A DNA stretch of 64,000 bases from Alligator mississippiensis. Lineage: Eukaryota; Chordata; Crocodylia; Alligatoridae. A program made the position numbers and the translations under genes. Positions 62,026-64,000 of this stretch are shown in pieces. Positions within the stretch are counted from its first letter, which is position 1. Every line of letters starts with the position of its first letter. The notes below the pieces were generated by a model. It was not told where the DNA came from and made no database searches. It was given only the letters and a program-made list of their open reading frames with translations. The stretch spans positions 64,804,716-64,868,715 of the forward strand of contig NC_081831.1 in NCBI RefSeq assembly GCF_030867095.1. Direction: 5' to 3'.

Positions 62026-62897
62026 AAGGCCCCAGTGTTTTTCTTTTAAGGGTGTGACTCTTGCTCAGAGGTGAAAAATAAAGTAATTGATTGGTTTGTT
62101 TCACCCTAGTTGGGGGCCTTTTCTGTTTTATTCTCTTTGTGTTGGCTGGTTTAGATCTTACTGGTGGTGACTTGTAACCAAGAAGCTATGTTTCCCCTGT
62201 CCTTTAATTGTTAGATTTGAATCATGTTGACTGCAAGTTGTTGGAAAGGCTGTGCAAGTAAAGGGGCTATGAAAGTCCTCTTGGCCCTTTCCATGAAGAC
62301 TCTGTAAGACATGGCTACTGGAATATTTTGTTTTGCTCATCTGGTGTAAATCCAACTGAAAAATTGATAAAATACATAATAGCACAATGCGTGTGCTTCA
62401 GTCTCCCCAGAAAAAAATAAAGGTTCCTCCTTGAACAGTTTACACAAGTTAACCACTTTGTTTGATGGGAACCCTTGATAAAGTATTACTCAGCTGAGTA
62501 AAAGTTTATAGAACCAGAGCAGACAACATTTAAGTACAATGTAAGCAAATGCAACTTTGGAAATGTCAGCTCTCTTTTAAGACACCTTTTAAAATCCAAA
62601 GTGCACATTAACTGTAACCAAGAAGAATTATTTTACACAGGGAAGAATGAGTTCAGCTATTATTGGCTTCAGTGGGAAATTAGCTCATTTGTACTTGCAA
62701 TGAATCAGTTCCGTTTTGGTGTCAAATTAATATAGAATGTTTATATCTGATCATGATAGGTTCATATCTTGATTCACAGCATGGTTCTTCTGGAATAACT
62801 CCTAGCAAGATTCTGCCACCTTAACTTGCACTTAGTAGATTGGTTGAGAACTAAGCCACTTCCATGAGACTGCTCTAGAAGAAGACTACCACCCAAT
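62026..62897. other. Downstream intergenic, no gene
   Basis: Extra AATAAA motifs at 62077 and 62416 could mark longer 3' ends. No other feature is recognised. Confidence 0.4.
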
Positions 62898-63353
62898 GGG
62901 CACATCTACACATGCTATTACTGTGCATGAATAAACTCTGGAACAATAAGCTCCGGAGTTTATTCATATGCAGCATGTGGAGCCAGGTCGGAACAACCCT
63001 GGCTGACAGGGCTCCCAGGGGTCGGCCTCCCAGCCTGGGGCTTTTCCCCCTCAGTTCAATGTGCTGCAGAGAGGCTGGTCGGGGCACGAGGGAGCTTCAG
63101 TAAGGGGCTAGGCAACAGGCAGCCTCCTCCCTAAAGCACCCTTGTGCCCCAGGTATCCCCTCCAGTGTCTACATGTGTGCTGCTATGGTATTTTTTATTT
63201 CACAGCAGGATAGTACTTTTATTTGTAAGTATTATCCTGCTGCAGAGTAAATTAGTTTATTCCAGCCTAATAGGAGTGCATGTGTCGATGCCGAGATGTT
63301 TACTGCACAGCTAATTGGTCAACTGTGCAGTAAATCCTTGTGTAGACTCTCCC
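62898..63353. mobile_element. Inverted-repeat MITE (GGGTGCATCTACACATG family)
   Basis: The left end GGGCACATCTACACATG and right end CTTGTGTAGACTCTCCC are inverted. There is an internal hairpin with 15-bp arms (ATGAATAAACTCTGG at 62927..62941 against CCGGAGTTTATTCAT) and a GC-rich core. It is the same family as 49451..49901. Confidence 0.75.
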
Positions 63354-63916
63354 ACTCTTGCTGTCAGTGGGTGACCCTGATCCTGTATTTGCTGTTCATT
63401 ATTTATCACTGCCAAATGTGGCAGAAAATTCCCCTCCCTTCCATTAAACTTATAGTCCAGTAGATCCTACAAAATAGTTAGACAAGAGTCCCACTCTTCA
63501 GATTTTACAGACTAAGAATGTTATTTATGAGTTTGTTATCAGCACTAGAACTGAAAGTCAGCATGCCAACTCACTTTAGAGCACATTTAAAACAAATCAA
63601 AGGTGCCTGGTATAAGGAGGCAACTAGACTAACAAAGGTCCCTGAGTCCTCAGAGAAACAATCCTCTGAAAGGTCACAGATTCTCTAAAATAAAGTCCTA
63701 CTAGCAGTTGCTACTGCTGCACTAATTAACCCTCTGACTTTTGGATACTTTCCCCTCCTTCCATAAAATCTGTGCTATCTCTGTACAAAGCTGCTTTTGT
63801 CTACCCTTGCTTAGTCTGTTCAGATTTTGGTTCCTAGGTGTAGTGGTGGAACATGATTTAGATCTTTTTTTTTTCTCTCAGCAATGAAGTTAGGCAGTGA
63901 TGGTTGACAGCAGGAG
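63354..63916. other. Intergenic, no feature recognised
   Basis: AT-rich sequence between two copies of one repeat family. Nothing coding is seen. Confidence 0.35.
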
Positions 63917-64000
63917 CGCCTACACAAGATGCTTAACTGCGCAGTAAGCATTCACGTCTACATGTGCGCACAGTTACCACGTAGTCAAAATCCCTAATCG
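63917..64000. mobile_element. Partial MITE cut by the window edge
   Basis: GCGCCTACACAAGATGCTTA and GTCTACATGTGCGCACAGTT carry the inverted TCTACACATG/CTTGTGTAGA words of the family at 62898..63353. The rest is beyond base 64000. Confidence 0.5.

Noticed and set aside
1..64000. CRISPR array, operon, prophage or other prokaryotic system
   Set aside because: The spliced gene, CpG island, LINE and SINE content show vertebrate nuclear DNA. No regularly spaced direct-repeat array is present.

Overview
This is vertebrate nuclear DNA: large introns with GT/AG borders, one promoter CpG island, and abundant decayed transposons. The repeats include CR1 LINEs (with the terminal ATTCTATG-type octamer), hAT-type non-autonomous elements with 8-bp target-site duplications, MIR-like and tRNA-derived SINE fragments, and foldback elements. 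This mix suggests a sauropsid. I favour a crocodilian, with turtle as the alternative, but this rests on recognising repeats by eye.

Two protein-coding genes lie head to head. On the minus strand at the left edge are the first two coding exons of a RASL11-family small GTPase (2583..2439 and 1027..971); the rest of the gene lies beyond base 1. On the plus strand is a complete nine-coding-exon gene of the USP12/USP46 deubiquitinase family (start codon 10149, stop 59747..59749, 369 residues). It has a CpG-island promoter at about 9.8-10.4 kb, a 30.7-kb first intron and a 3'UTR of about 2.3 kb. The two start codons are 7.6 kb apart.

Layout: 1-2.6 kb, 5' part of the RASL11-like gene; 2.6-9.8 kb, intergenic DNA with repeats and one unexplained acidic ORF tail; 9.8-10.2 kb, USP promoter and exon 1; 10.2-40.9 kb, intron 1, mostly old CR1 and hAT insertions; 40.9-59.7 kb, exons 2-9; 59.7-62.0 kb, 3'UTR; 62.0-64 kb, intergenic DNA with two copies of one inverted-repeat element.

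The main biological point is that neither gene looks like a simple orthologue of a known mammalian copy. The USP protein mixes USP12-type and USP46-type residues, and the GTPase mixes RASL11A-type and RASL11B-type residues. In human, USP12-RASL11A (chromosome 13) and USP46-RASL11B (chromosome 4) are also neighbouring, head-to-head pairs. The window therefore looks like a third copy of this linked pair, probably a whole-genome-duplication survivor absent from mammals. The sequence comparison is from memory and needs a phylogeny.
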